The position numbers were made by a program, and so were the translations under genes. From contig NZ_SNWQ01000011.1 in the NCBI RefSeq assembly GCF_004361855.1, forward strand, positions 1 to 64,000: 64,000 nt of DNA, given 5' to 3'. This DNA comes from Kribbella caucasensis. GTDB lineage: Bacteria > Actinomycetota > Actinomycetes > Propionibacteriales > Kribbellaceae. Positions within the stretch are counted from its first letter, which is position 1. Every line of letters starts with the position of its first letter. Below, one piece after another: positions 24,667 to 32,453 of this stretch. The notes beneath the pieces were generated by a model. The model saw only the letters and a list, made by a program, of their open reading frames with translations, was not told the origin of the DNA and ran no database searches.

Positions 24667-26259
24667 ATGAAGAAGGTCCTCACCATCGCCGTCGTACTGT
24701 CGCTGGGACTGGTCAGCGGCTGTTCGGGCGACGACAGCACGAAGGTCTCGGGGGATTCGGCCGCGGTCGGTTTCCGGGAGACCGGGCTGCCGTTGGTTGA
24801 TCAGCCGGTCACGCTGCGGTTCTCCGGCCAGAAGGCGCCGCTCGCCCCGGACTACGGCACCATGACGCTGGTCAAGCAGTGGCAAGGCGACACCGGCGTA
24901 CAGATCAAGTGGGAGAATCTGCCGGAGAACGTCTACAAGGAGAAGAAGGCTCTGCTGCTGGCCAGCGGCGATCTGCCGGACGCCTTCTACGGGACCGGGT
25001 TCAGCGACGCCGACATCGCGGTCAACGGCGCCAACGGGACGCTGGTCCCGCTGGAGTCGCTGATCGACAAGTACGCGCCGAACCTGAAGAAGATCTTCGA
25101 GAAGCGCCCCGAGATCAAGGCCGCGGTGACCGCTTCGGACGGCCACATCTACACATTGCCGGCGGCCGAGGAACTGGGCATCGGCGCGGTCCCGTTCTTC
25201 TGGTCGATCAACACGACCTGGCTGGCCAAGGTCGGCCTGCCGATGCCGACGACAGCCGATGAGTACTACCGGGTGCTGCAGGCGTTCAAGACGCAGGACC
25301 CGAACGGCAACGGCAAGGCCGACGAGATCCCGCTCAGCTTCATCGGCAACTGGTGGTGTGCCGACGTGGGCGACCTGTTCGCCGCGCTGTCCGGGATGCC
25401 GGACAACCCCGATCACCGGATCGTCCGCGACGACAAGGTGATCCACACGGCCTCGCAGCCGCAGTACCGGGACGCGATCGCGACGCTGCACAAGTGGTAC
25501 GCCGAGGGGCTGATCGATCGCGAGGCATTCACCCAGACGGACAAGCAGTACCTTGCCAAGGGCAAGAGCAAGGACCCGGTGGTCGGCTCGTTCGTCTGGT
25601 GGGAGACCGAGGAGGTCGTCGGCGCCGGGCGGGTCAAGGACTACGCGCTGATGGCACCGTTGCAGGGTCTGGCCGGCCGGCTCGTCGGCCGCGCGAACGG
25701 CGGGGACTACAGCCGAGACGCGTTCGCGATCACCCGGGTGAACAAGTACCCGGAGGTCACCATGCGCTGGGTGGACCGCCTCTACGACCCGGTGATGTCG
25801 GCGCAGGTGGCCTGGGGGCCGATCGGTGAAGGACTGCAGAAGGACGCGTCCGGAGTACTGGTGAGCATGCCGGACAAGGCCGGGGAGAGCGCGGGCGAGC
25901 GCAAGCAGCGGATCGCGCCCGGTGGGCCGCGAGTGGTGTTGAAGGAGGACTTCAAGGCAGTGGTCGCGCCCGAGCCGCGGGCGGCGCAGCGGCAGAAGGA
26001 TCTGGAGAAGACCTACCTGCCGTACGCCGAGAAGCAGTCGTATCCGTTGGTGTTCTTCACCCAGGAGGAACTGCAACAGGTGAACGAGATCAGCACCGAG
26101 CTCAAGGCGCTGGTCGACGAGAAGCGGGCGGCCTGGATCGTTCGCGGTGGGGTGGAGAAGGACTGGGCCACCTACCTCGCGCAACTGAAGAGCGCGGGAC
26201 TCGACGAGCTGATGTCGGTCTATCAGACCGCGTACGACCGGCACCGAGGAGTGAAGTGA
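24667..26259 (+). CDS. Substrate-binding lipoprotein, LplA-like
   Basis: A 530-residue extracellular binding protein. Signal peptide MKKVLTIAVVLSLGLVSGC ends in a lipobox (VSGC). It is larger than the common 430-residue binding proteins, as is typical of LplA-like proteins for oligosaccharides. The body includes DPNGNGKADEIPLSF, a calcium-loop-like segment seen in this family. RBS GAGGAGG precedes ATG 24667. Its stop overlaps the GH32 start by 4 nt, so import and hydrolysis are coupled. Confidence 0.92.
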   Translation: MKKVLTIAVVLSLGLVSGCSGDDSTKVSGDSAAVGFRETGLPLVDQPVTLRFSGQKAPLAPDYGTMTLVKQWQGDTGVQIKWENLPENVYKEKKALLLASGDLPDAFYGTGFSDADIAVNGANGTLVPLESLIDKYAPNLKKIFEKRPEIKAAVTASDGHIYTLPAAEELGIGAVPFFWSINTTWLAKVGLPMPTTADEYYRVLQAFKTQDPNGNGKADEIPLSFIGNWWCADVGDLFAALSGMPDNPDHRIVRDDKVIHTASQPQYRDAIATLHKWYAEGLIDREAFTQTDKQYLAKGKSKDPVVGSFVWWETEEVVGAGRVKDYALMAPLQGLAGRLVGRANGGDYSRDAFAITRVNKYPEVTMRWVDRLYDPVMSAQVAWGPIGEGLQKDASGVLVSMPDKAGESAGERKQRIAPGGPRVVLKEDFKAVVAPEPRAAQRQKDLEKTYLPYAEKQSYPLVFFTQEELQQVNEISTELKALVDEKRAAWIVRGGVEKDWATYLAQLKSAGLDELMSVYQTAYDRHRGVK

Positions 26260-28139
26260 GCGGTCCGATCCTGGTCGAGGCGACGTTCGCGGCGCTGTCC
26301 CTCACCTCGCTGACCGGCCGGCCGTCCGGCCTGGTCAGTTGGGGTGACGGCGACGACCAGCACGTCACGCTCGGGCATGACCGGTGGGGTCGGGCTTCGT
26401 TTGAGGTACGGGATGGCGAGCGGCGGTGCGAGTTGGTCGGCGCGGAGCCGCTGGTGCCTGGTCGCTGGGCTCGGCTCACGTTGCACGCGACAGGATCAGA
26501 GCTTCAGCTGTCGGTCGACGGCGTGTTGGCGGCGAGTGCGTCCTGGTACGGTCCGCTGCCGTCCGGTACGCCGGTGCTCGGCCGCCGGGCGGACCAGCCG
26601 GACGGTGCCGACGAGTCGTCCTGTGGGCAGCTCGCCGACGTACAGGTGCTGACCGATCCGGCCGCGGCGGCTCGACGCGTTGGTCTCGGCCGGCCGGATC
26701 TACCCGATCTGGACGTCGTCGCCGAACTGCGGTCGCTGCGTGGTGAGGACCCGAATCGGCCGGAGTACCACTTCATGCCGCCGGCGAACTGGATGAACGA
26801 GCCGCACGGTGCGATCCAGATCGGCGGCGTCCACCACCTCTTCTATCAGGCGAATCGGCGTGGACCATTCTGGGGCGCGATCGAGTGGGGCCACGCGATC
26901 AGCAAGGACCTGGTGCACTGGACGCATCTGCCTCCGGCGCTCGCACCGGACCGCGTGCCGGTCGCGCCGGACGGGATTTGGAGCGGCAGCAGCGTGCTCG
27001 GCGACGACGGCGAGCCGTTGCTGTTCTTCACCGCGGGAGACTTCCGTCGGGAGCCCGATCAGGCTGTAGCCGTGGCCCGTCGAGCCGGTGACGGCTGGGT
27101 TGCTGACGATGCCTTGCTGGTGGTGATGCCGGACGAGCCCGATCTGGCGGCCGGGCAGTTCCGCGACCCGTTCGTGTGGCGGGAGGAGAGCGGCTGGTTC
27201 ATGCTCGTCGGCGCCGGTGTGGTGGGTCGCGGCGGTACTGCGTTGCTTTATCGGTCCGTCGATGGAGAGAGATGGACTGTGGGTGGACGGTTGCTCGTCG
27301 GCGACCAAGCGTCGTACCCGGAGACGGGGGAGATGTGGGAGCTGCCGGTGCTGCTGCCCGTTCACGGGGACGGGTTGAGTCGGCACGTGTTGCTGGTCTG
27401 TCCGTGGTGGCGGGATCGGCCGGCGGACACGGTTGTGGAGGTTGTGCACTGGATCGGTCGCTGGGACCCGGTCTCGGCGACCTTCACGCCGGATCACCCC
27501 GAACCACGCCGGTTCGACGTCGGCCGCCACTTCACCGGCCCGAGCGGAAACGTGCTCGACGACGGGCGGACTATCCTGTGGTCCATCGCGCAGGACGGCC
27601 GGAGCCCGGAGGCGCAGTACGCCGGAGGTTGGGCGCACAACGCCGGGCTTCCGCTCGAACTCTCACTGGCGAACGGCCGGTTGGCAGTCCAGCCTGTGCG
27701 TGAACTCGAAGCTCTGCGAACCGAACAGCTTGACGCCGAGCCTTTCTCAGGAATGCAGCTCGAACTCGATCTGCAGGCTGTCCTACCGGCCGATGACGAC
27801 CCGCTCCGGATCCGGCTCACCGTTGGCGACGAGCTCTCTGCCGAGCTGGTCGTCGACCCGATGCGTCGCGTGTTCGGCGTACTCCGGCCGGGTGCGGCGG
27901 CGTACGACGTCTGGCGGCCGATGGCGTACGACGAAGGCCCTGCCGAACTGCCTGGCGGTGAGCTGCGGTTGCGGGTGTTCGTCGACCACTCGATAGTCGA
28001 GGCCTACCTCGGCGACCACCTCAGCCTGACCACCCGGATCGACGTCAGCTCTGGACCGCCGGCGCTGACCGTCGCGGCGGGACGGCGTACCCGGATCACC
28101 ACCCTCCAAGCCTGGCTTTTGGCCGGGACCGATAACTGA
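26256..28139 (+). CDS. GH32 beta-fructosidase with N-terminal lectin-like domain
   Basis: A 627-residue enzyme without signal peptide. Residues 1-160 resemble a concanavalin/LamG-like jelly roll. The GH32 propeller begins at about 170 with NWMNEPHG, where the usual WMNDPNG nucleophile Asp is Glu (E182) and Asn is His. The RDP motif is present (QFRDPFVWREES), and the acid/base glutamate is in TGEMWELPVL. A C-terminal beta-sandwich (about 480-627) has RVFVDHSIVEAYLG, the GH32 exosite signature. Fructan or sucrose-type hydrolysis inside the cell is likely; the Asp-to-Glu change is odd. Confidence 0.85.
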   Translation: MSGPILVEATFAALSLTSLTGRPSGLVSWGDGDDQHVTLGHDRWGRASFEVRDGERRCELVGAEPLVPGRWARLTLHATGSELQLSVDGVLAASASWYGPLPSGTPVLGRRADQPDGADESSCGQLADVQVLTDPAAAARRVGLGRPDLPDLDVVAELRSLRGEDPNRPEYHFMPPANWMNEPHGAIQIGGVHHLFYQANRRGPFWGAIEWGHAISKDLVHWTHLPPALAPDRVPVAPDGIWSGSSVLGDDGEPLLFFTAGDFRREPDQAVAVARRAGDGWVADDALLVVMPDEPDLAAGQFRDPFVWREESGWFMLVGAGVVGRGGTALLYRSVDGERWTVGGRLLVGDQASYPETGEMWELPVLLPVHGDGLSRHVLLVCPWWRDRPADTVVEVVHWIGRWDPVSATFTPDHPEPRRFDVGRHFTGPSGNVLDDGRTILWSIAQDGRSPEAQYAGGWAHNAGLPLELSLANGRLAVQPVRELEALRTEQLDAEPFSGMQLELDLQAVLPADDDPLRIRLTVGDELSAELVVDPMRRVFGVLRPGAAAYDVWRPMAYDEGPAELPGGELRLRVFVDHSIVEAYLGDHLSLTTRIDVSSGPPALTVAAGRRTRITTLQAWLLAGTDN

Positions 28140-28149
28140 AGGACTGCCT

Positions 28150-29163
28150 ATGCTTGCACTCGACGACCACTGGACCTGGGACTTCTGGTTCGCCGCCGAC
28201 GGGCCCGACATCCACCTGTTCTTCCTGAAGGCTCCACGCGCGCTCGGCGACCCCGACCTGCGGCACCGCAACGCCCGGATCGGTCACGCCGTGTCCCAGG
28301 ACCTGCGCACCTGGACCGTCCTGCCGGACGCCCTCGGCCCAGGATCCGCGGGTGCCTGGGACGACCTGGCCACGTGGACCGGCTCGGTGCTGCGGGTCGA
28401 GGGCGGCTGGTGGATGTATTACACCGGCATCTGCAACGGCGATGATGGCCTACGGCAACGAATCGGCCGGGCGTACAGCACCGACCTGACCACCTGGGCC
28501 AAGGACGACGCGTTCATCCTCGAGGCGGACCCGGCGTACTTCGAACAACTCGACCTGTCGGTCTGGCCGGACCTCTGCTGGCGCGACCCGTGCGTGTTCG
28601 CCGACCCCGACGGCGGCTACGCGATGCTGGTGACCGCCCGAGTCCCTGACGGCCCACCCGACGGCCGAGGCGTCGTCGCCCTCCTCCGATCGGAGAACCT
28701 CACCGACTGGTCCCCCATCGGCCCGATCACCGACCCCGGCGACTTCGGCCACCTTGAAGTCCCGCAGGTCGTCCACCTCCAAGGCCGCTACTACTTGCTG
28801 TTCTGCGCCTACGCCGCCGCCAACAGCGCCGACCGACTCACCCGAATCGGCCCCTCCACCGGCACCCACTACTACGTCGGCGACACCCCAACCGGCCCCT
28901 TCAAACCCCTCTCAGACCACCTCTTCGCCGCCGACGCCGCTGCCTCCCTATACGCCGGCAAAATCGTCGATGACCCCCTCACGGGCCGCCCGGCCTTCAT
29001 CGCCTTCCACCACAACGCCCCCGCCGGCCAATTCATCGGCAACTTGAGCGACCCCATCCCACTCGCAGTACTGCCAAACGGCGAACTGCGGCTGGATGTA
29101 CCCGGCCGTCAGGTTGGTGACAGTCGGCTGCAAACGAAGGCGCGGTACGTTGACGGACTGTGA
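28150..29163 (+). CDS. GH32/GH43-like five-bladed beta-propeller glycosidase
   Basis: A 337-residue protein without signal peptide or C-terminal sandwich. The candidate nucleophile Asp is in HWTWDFWFAADG, the RDP-type motif is LCWRDPCVFADPDGG, and the acid/base glutamate is probably in HLEVPQVVHLQG, a set shared by the GH32/GH43/GH68 superfamily. It lies 10 nt after the GH32 gene and is the last gene of the LacI operon. The fructan context suggests a fructosidase of a small variant group rather than an arabinosidase. From about 28,620 third positions become strongly C-biased. Confidence 0.75.
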   Translation: MLALDDHWTWDFWFAADGPDIHLFFLKAPRALGDPDLRHRNARIGHAVSQDLRTWTVLPDALGPGSAGAWDDLATWTGSVLRVEGGWWMYYTGICNGDDGLRQRIGRAYSTDLTTWAKDDAFILEADPAYFEQLDLSVWPDLCWRDPCVFADPDGGYAMLVTARVPDGPPDGRGVVALLRSENLTDWSPIGPITDPGDFGHLEVPQVVHLQGRYYLLFCAYAAANSADRLTRIGPSTGTHYYVGDTPTGPFKPLSDHLFAADAAASLYAGKIVDDPLTGRPAFIAFHHNAPAGQFIGNLSDPIPLAVLPNGELRLDVPGRQVGDSRLQTKARYVDGL

Positions 29164-29224
29164 GCCGAGGTGACGCTCTTGCGACCATGGTCGGCGTGTG
29201 CGCGATCCCTCGCGGTCGTCGTCT

Positions 29225-29403
29225 GTGAGGGTGGTGGTAGATCCGGAAGACCCGGCGCGCGTCGTCGCGGCCTCCGTCGAGTGGCGGCCGCAGTGGTACG
29301 ACTACCTAGCCGTGATCGCCGTCACGACGTTTCCCGGCGGAGTGGTTGCCGCTCTCTCGCCTTGTTTCATCGGACCGGACGCAGCCACTCGGCCTGACGG
29401 ACG
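29225..29403 (+). pseudogene. Fragment of a DUF3592-like gene
   Basis: The frame gives VRVVVDPEDPARVVAASVEW and PQWYDYLAVIA, which parallels VEVVVDPSDPTIVILATADW and FHWYDALLGLV in the gene at 19,806-20,486. Only the last third of such a protein is present and the frame runs on into unrelated sequence. No start or RBS is seen, so it is taken as a truncated paralogue. Confidence 0.55.
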
Positions 29404-29406
29404 GAG

Positions 29407-29625
29407 TCAGGCAATCAGCGGCTGGTGGTTCAGTCGTTCTGCCTGCTCGAGGTTGAACGCGGCCAGGCGAGCACACACGGCTTCGATCGCGGTCCGTTGC
29501 GAGTGGTAGAGGCCGTACCAGTAGGGGTTGTCTGGTTGGGGGTCGAGGTCGTTGTCGACGTCGGCGTACCAGGTGGTGCCGGTGCGGAAGATCCGTGCGT
29601 GCAGGTGGATCTCAGTGCCGTTCAT
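29407..29625 (-). CDS. Small protein of unknown function
   Basis: A 72-residue acidic-to-neutral soluble protein starting at ATG 29625 behind AGGAG (about 10-nt spacing). The body reads TTWYADVDNDLDPQPDNPYW followed by an amphipathic helix AIEAVCARLAAFNLEQAERL. I do not recognise the family. The frame extends upstream to 29748 but without coding character. It sits between a pseudogene and the left end of an insertion element, so it could itself be a remnant. Confidence 0.45.
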   Translation of the reverse strand: MNGTEIHLHARIFRTGTTWYADVDNDLDPQPDNPYWYGLYHSQRTAIEAVCARLAAFNLEQAERLNHQPLIA

Positions 29626-29735
29626 CGCCCGTGTCTCCTGGAGTGAGAATCGTGCGGTCCCACCCCCATCATGTGACTGGCGAGGGCGCGGAGCGGCAGC
29701 GACACGCGGGGTTTCGGGATAGTCTGGCGAGGATC

Positions 29736-29755
29736 CCCGGGCGTTCATGCCCGGG
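29736..29755 (+). repeat. Subterminal hairpin, left end of the insertion element
   Basis: Perfect 7-bp stem CCCGGGC / GCCCGGG with a 6-nt loop (GTTCAT). Its place beyond the tnpA remnant's 3' end matches the left-end hairpin of IS200/IS605 elements; the right end has a related hairpin. Confidence 0.6.
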
Positions 29756-29790
29756 AGGAGTCGCGTCTCGGGTCTGCTCTGACCCGTGGT

Positions 29791-29880
29791 CTACGACGGT
29801 TGTTTCTGATGCTCGATGTAGTCGTTGATGATCGTCAGCGGGGTGCCGTCGCAAGAGGCGGCGCCAGTGTGCGTGGAGGG
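29791..29880 (-). pseudogene. C-terminal remnant of IS200-type transposase TnpA
   Basis: On the minus strand the frame ending at TAG 29791-29793 reads GAASCDGTPLTIINDYIEHQ KQPS, close to the conserved TnpA C-terminus (SYFAxSCGGAPLxxxxxYIExQ). Upstream of about 29,880 the similarity stops and the catalytic HUH and Tyr parts are absent. It is oriented away from tnpB. Confidence 0.65.
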
Positions 29881-29961
29881 TGTAGACGACCGTTAGTTCC
29901 CCTGTGGATGATGGGTTTGGTTCCCCTCGCGGTGACACAGAGTGATGTTACGATCGCGTTC

Positions 29962-31119
29962 GTGAAGGTCGTTGTGCAGGTCAAACTGATCCCGGACGCC
30001 GCCCAGGCGCCGGCTCTGGAGGCGACCCTGCGCACGGTCAACGACCGGGCGAACTGGGTGTCGGGCGTGGCGTTCGAGCGGGGTGTTCCGCGGGAGTACG
30101 AGCTGCGCAAGCACACGTACGCCGAGCTGAAGGTGGCCGGGCTGGGAGCCCAGGCCGCGCAGCACACGATCAAGAAGGTCCGCGACGCCTACACCACGCT
30201 GCAGGCGAACATCCGCGCCGGGAACCTCGGCAAGCCGGGATCGAGACGTCGGGCCAGGGCCGAGTCCAGGCCCATCGTTTTCCGGCCGGATGCGGCGCAC
30301 CCCTACGACGACCGGTGTCTGTCCTGGCAGTACGACGCGCAGACCGTCAGCATCTGGACGGTGGCCGGGCGGCTCAAGAACCTGCGGTTCGCCTGCTCCG
30401 CCGACCAGCTCAAGACGCTGCGCGAGTACCGGCAAGGCGAGTCCGATCTGCTCGAGCGCGGTGGCGTGTTCTTCCTGATCGCCGTGTGCGAGGTCCCCGA
30501 GGCCGAGCAGTACACCCCTGAAGGGTTTGTCGGTGTGGACCTGGGCATCGTCAACATCGCCACCACGTCCACCGGCTACCGGGCCGCCGGTCGCGGCCTG
30601 AACCGGCACCGCAAGCGGCAGCTCGAGCTGCGCAAGAAGCTCCAGGCCAAGCACACCAAGTCCGCGAAGCGACGGCTGAAGAACCGCCGCCGCAAGGAAC
30701 GGCGGCACGCCGCGAACGTCAACCACATCATCGCCAAACAGATCGTGACCGAGGCTGAACGCACCTCGTCCGGTATCGCCTTGGAAGACCTGGGCGGCAT
30801 CCGGCAGAGGGTACGGCTCCGCAAGCCCCAACGGGTCACGCTCCACTCCTGGGCCTTCCACCAGCTCGGCGCCTTCATCGAGTACAAGGCCCGACGGGCC
30901 GGTGTCCCACTGGAGTACGTCGACCCGGCCTACACCAGCCAGGAATGCGCCGAGTGCCATCACATCGACAAGAAGAACCGGGCCACCCAGGCCCTCTTCA
31001 TCTGCCGGGCGTGCGGGGTCGTTGCCCACGCCGACCGGAACGCCTCCCGCAACATCGCCGCCCGCGGCGAGACCGCGTGGACAGCGGGGCGTGAGTCACG
31101 CGTCCCCGCCACCCCATAA
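29962..31119 (+). CDS. tnpB: TnpB, RNA-guided nuclease of IS200/IS605 family
   Basis: A 385-residue TnpB. Family knowledge: a RuvC nuclease guided by an omega-RNA from the element's right end, ancestor of Cas12. All three RuvC residues are present: D193 (FVGVDLGIVN), E275 (IALEDLGG), D358 (AHADRNASRN). A four-cysteine zinc finger (C329, C332, C348, C351; CAECHH and CRACG) lies between the last two. The start is GTG 29962 (VKVVVQVKL); the frame extends to 29800 but overlaps the tnpA remnant. No frameshift, so nuclease activity is plausible though the transposase partner is lost. Confidence 0.92.
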   Translation: MKVVVQVKLIPDAAQAPALEATLRTVNDRANWVSGVAFERGVPREYELRKHTYAELKVAGLGAQAAQHTIKKVRDAYTTLQANIRAGNLGKPGSRRRARAESRPIVFRPDAAHPYDDRCLSWQYDAQTVSIWTVAGRLKNLRFACSADQLKTLREYRQGESDLLERGGVFFLIAVCEVPEAEQYTPEGFVGVDLGIVNIATTSTGYRAAGRGLNRHRKRQLELRKKLQAKHTKSAKRRLKNRRRKERRHAANVNHIIAKQIVTEAERTSSGIALEDLGGIRQRVRLRKPQRVTLHSWAFHQLGAFIEYKARRAGVPLEYVDPAYTSQECAECHHIDKKNRATQALFICRACGVVAHADRNASRNIAARGETAWTAGRESRVPATP

Positions 31120-31196
31120 GGGTGTCCGGACGGAGGAGGCCACACCACACCCAGTGGTGCCCTACCTCCAAGCCCGACCCTCCAGGGCCGGGTCAA
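31120..31196 (+). ncRNA. Putative omega-RNA (TnpB guide RNA scaffold 3' part)
   Basis: Non-coding tail between tnpB and the element's right boundary. It contains hairpin CACCAC/GTGGTG (31143-31148 / 31154-31159) and the right-end hairpin (31173-31192). By analogy with ISDra2 the RNA would begin inside the 3' part of tnpB, run through this region and carry as guide the flanking bases from 31197 (GTTGACGTGACCAGGACGG). Not shown experimentally; boundaries are inferred. Confidence 0.45.
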
Positions 31197-32296
31197 GTTG
31201 ACGTGACCAGGACGGTGATGCGCTGGGCGGTGTTGTTGGCGAAGCCGCCGCGGTTCCAGGGGGCCTCGATCGGCTGGACGCGGCCGCTCTGATCGTGGGC
31301 GCGGACGGTGAGGACGTGTTCGCCGGGGGTGGCGGCCCAGTCGTGGGTGAAGCCGCGCCAGGCGAGCTCGTCGTTGCCGTCGGCATCCAGTTTGGCATCG
31401 TGCCAGCTGACGCCGGCGTCGACGCTGATCTCGACCCGGTCGATCGGGGCCCAGCCGGACCAGGCGCGGCCCCGGAGGGTGACGTCGCCGGCCGGGACGA
31501 AGCGGTGCCGGGTCATGAAGTCGGGATGGCCGGGTGGGATCAGCAGCGCCCGCGGTTCGATCCGGGTGATGGCCACGCCTGGCTCGTTGGGCTCGGAGCG
31601 AATGCGGTAGGCGACCGCGTTCTGGAAGCCACGGAACTCGTGGTCGATGAGTTCGATCGAGCGCAGCCACTTGACGCTGGCCATGCCGTACCAGCCTGGT
31701 ACGACGAGACGCAGGGGATAGCCGTGTTGCGGGGGGAGCGGCATCCCGTTCATCTCCCAGGCGACGATCGCGCCGGAGTCGACGGCTTCCGCGACGGTGA
31801 GGCCGCGCTGGTAGTCCTGTTCGACGCCACGCTCGACACCATGGTCCGCGCCGGTGAACACCACGTCGCGCGCGTCTTTGCGGATCCCGGCCGCGGCCAG
31901 CAGATCGGCCAGCGGTACGCCGGTCCACTCGGCGGTGCCAACCGCTTCGACGAGCCAGGGCTGACTGATCGGTCGCGGATGGAGTGCGGCCCGTCCGTTT
32001 CCGGCGCATTCGAGGGTGACACGGACGGTCTGTCGGCCCATCGCCCGGAGCTCGGTCAGGCCGAACGACAGTGGTTGCTCGACGCAACCGTCGATGGTGA
32101 GGAACCAGTTCGCCGCGTTCGTGAGCGGGATGTCGTAATGCACCAGGACGTAGTGCAGACCGGGTGGGGTCAGGTCGTACCGGAGTGCCTCGAGTGGCAT
32201 CCCGTGGTTCCGCGCCGCCAGCTGGAGTTCGTCCCCCGTGATCCCCTCGCCGGTGTCCGCCAACCGCCCTTTCGGGCTGAACTGCTCGATCGACAT
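31193..32296 (-). CDS. Sulfite oxidase-like molybdopterin enzyme
   Basis: A 367-residue molybdenum-cofactor enzyme of the sulfite oxidase family, cytoplasmic (no signal). The Mo-binding cysteine is C97 in VTLECAGNGR. The Moco domain carries GADHGVE and PLRLVVPGWYGMASVKWL; the C-terminal Mo-co dimerisation domain spans about 255-367 (LRGRAWSGWAPIDRVEISVDAG). No haem or signal peptide, so an unknown electron acceptor is used. The start ATG 32296 follows AAGGGGG; the frame runs to 32371 but lacks family match there. Its stop codon is supplied by the adjoining insertion element. Confidence 0.9.
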   Translation of the reverse strand: MSIEQFSPKGRLADTGEGITGDELQLAARNHGMPLEALRYDLTPPGLHYVLVHYDIPLTNAANWFLTIDGCVEQPLSFGLTELRAMGRQTVRVTLECAGNGRAALHPRPISQPWLVEAVGTAEWTGVPLADLLAAAGIRKDARDVVFTGADHGVERGVEQDYQRGLTVAEAVDSGAIVAWEMNGMPLPPQHGYPLRLVVPGWYGMASVKWLRSIELIDHEFRGFQNAVAYRIRSEPNEPGVAITRIEPRALLIPPGHPDFMTRHRFVPAGDVTLRGRAWSGWAPIDRVEISVDAGVSWHDAKLDADGNDELAWRGFTHDWAATPGEHVLTVRAHDQSGRVQPIEAPWNRGGFANNTAQRITVLVTST

Positions 32297-32453
32297 CTCA
32301 CGCCCCCTTCGCTTGGACCCAACCCTAGTCAGCAGGCCACCGGTCGGCCAGATGTAGGCCCAGTCGCTCACCGAGAGCGAGGATCCGGCAACTTGAACAC
32401 TGTGCAGGTGGCCGGGGAGCTGGGGGTGGGAGAGGGCATGGTGTGATCGGGGG

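Larger units (their letters stand above)
29736..31196 (+). mobile_element. IS200/IS605-like element with intact tnpB
   Basis: About 1.46 kb: left hairpin (29736-29755), C-terminal remnant of tnpA on the minus strand, tnpB on the plus strand (the divergent IS605 arrangement), right hairpin CCCGACCCT/AGGGCCGGG (31173-31192), then TCAA (31193-31196), the tetranucleotide known at the right cleavage site of IS608. The exact left boundary is not fixed. There are no terminal inverted repeats or target duplication, as expected for this family. With tnpA destroyed it cannot move itself. It sits at the very 3' end of the sulfite-oxidase-like gene, whose stop codon lies in the TCAA. Confidence 0.75.

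Noticed and set aside
24631..26244. 537-codon minus-strand frame
   Set aside because: Antisense to the binding-protein gene, no recognisable domain.
29669..29938. 89-codon minus-strand frame in the insertion element
   Set aside because: Wrong frame; the readable TnpA remnant is in the neighbouring frame and ends at 29791.
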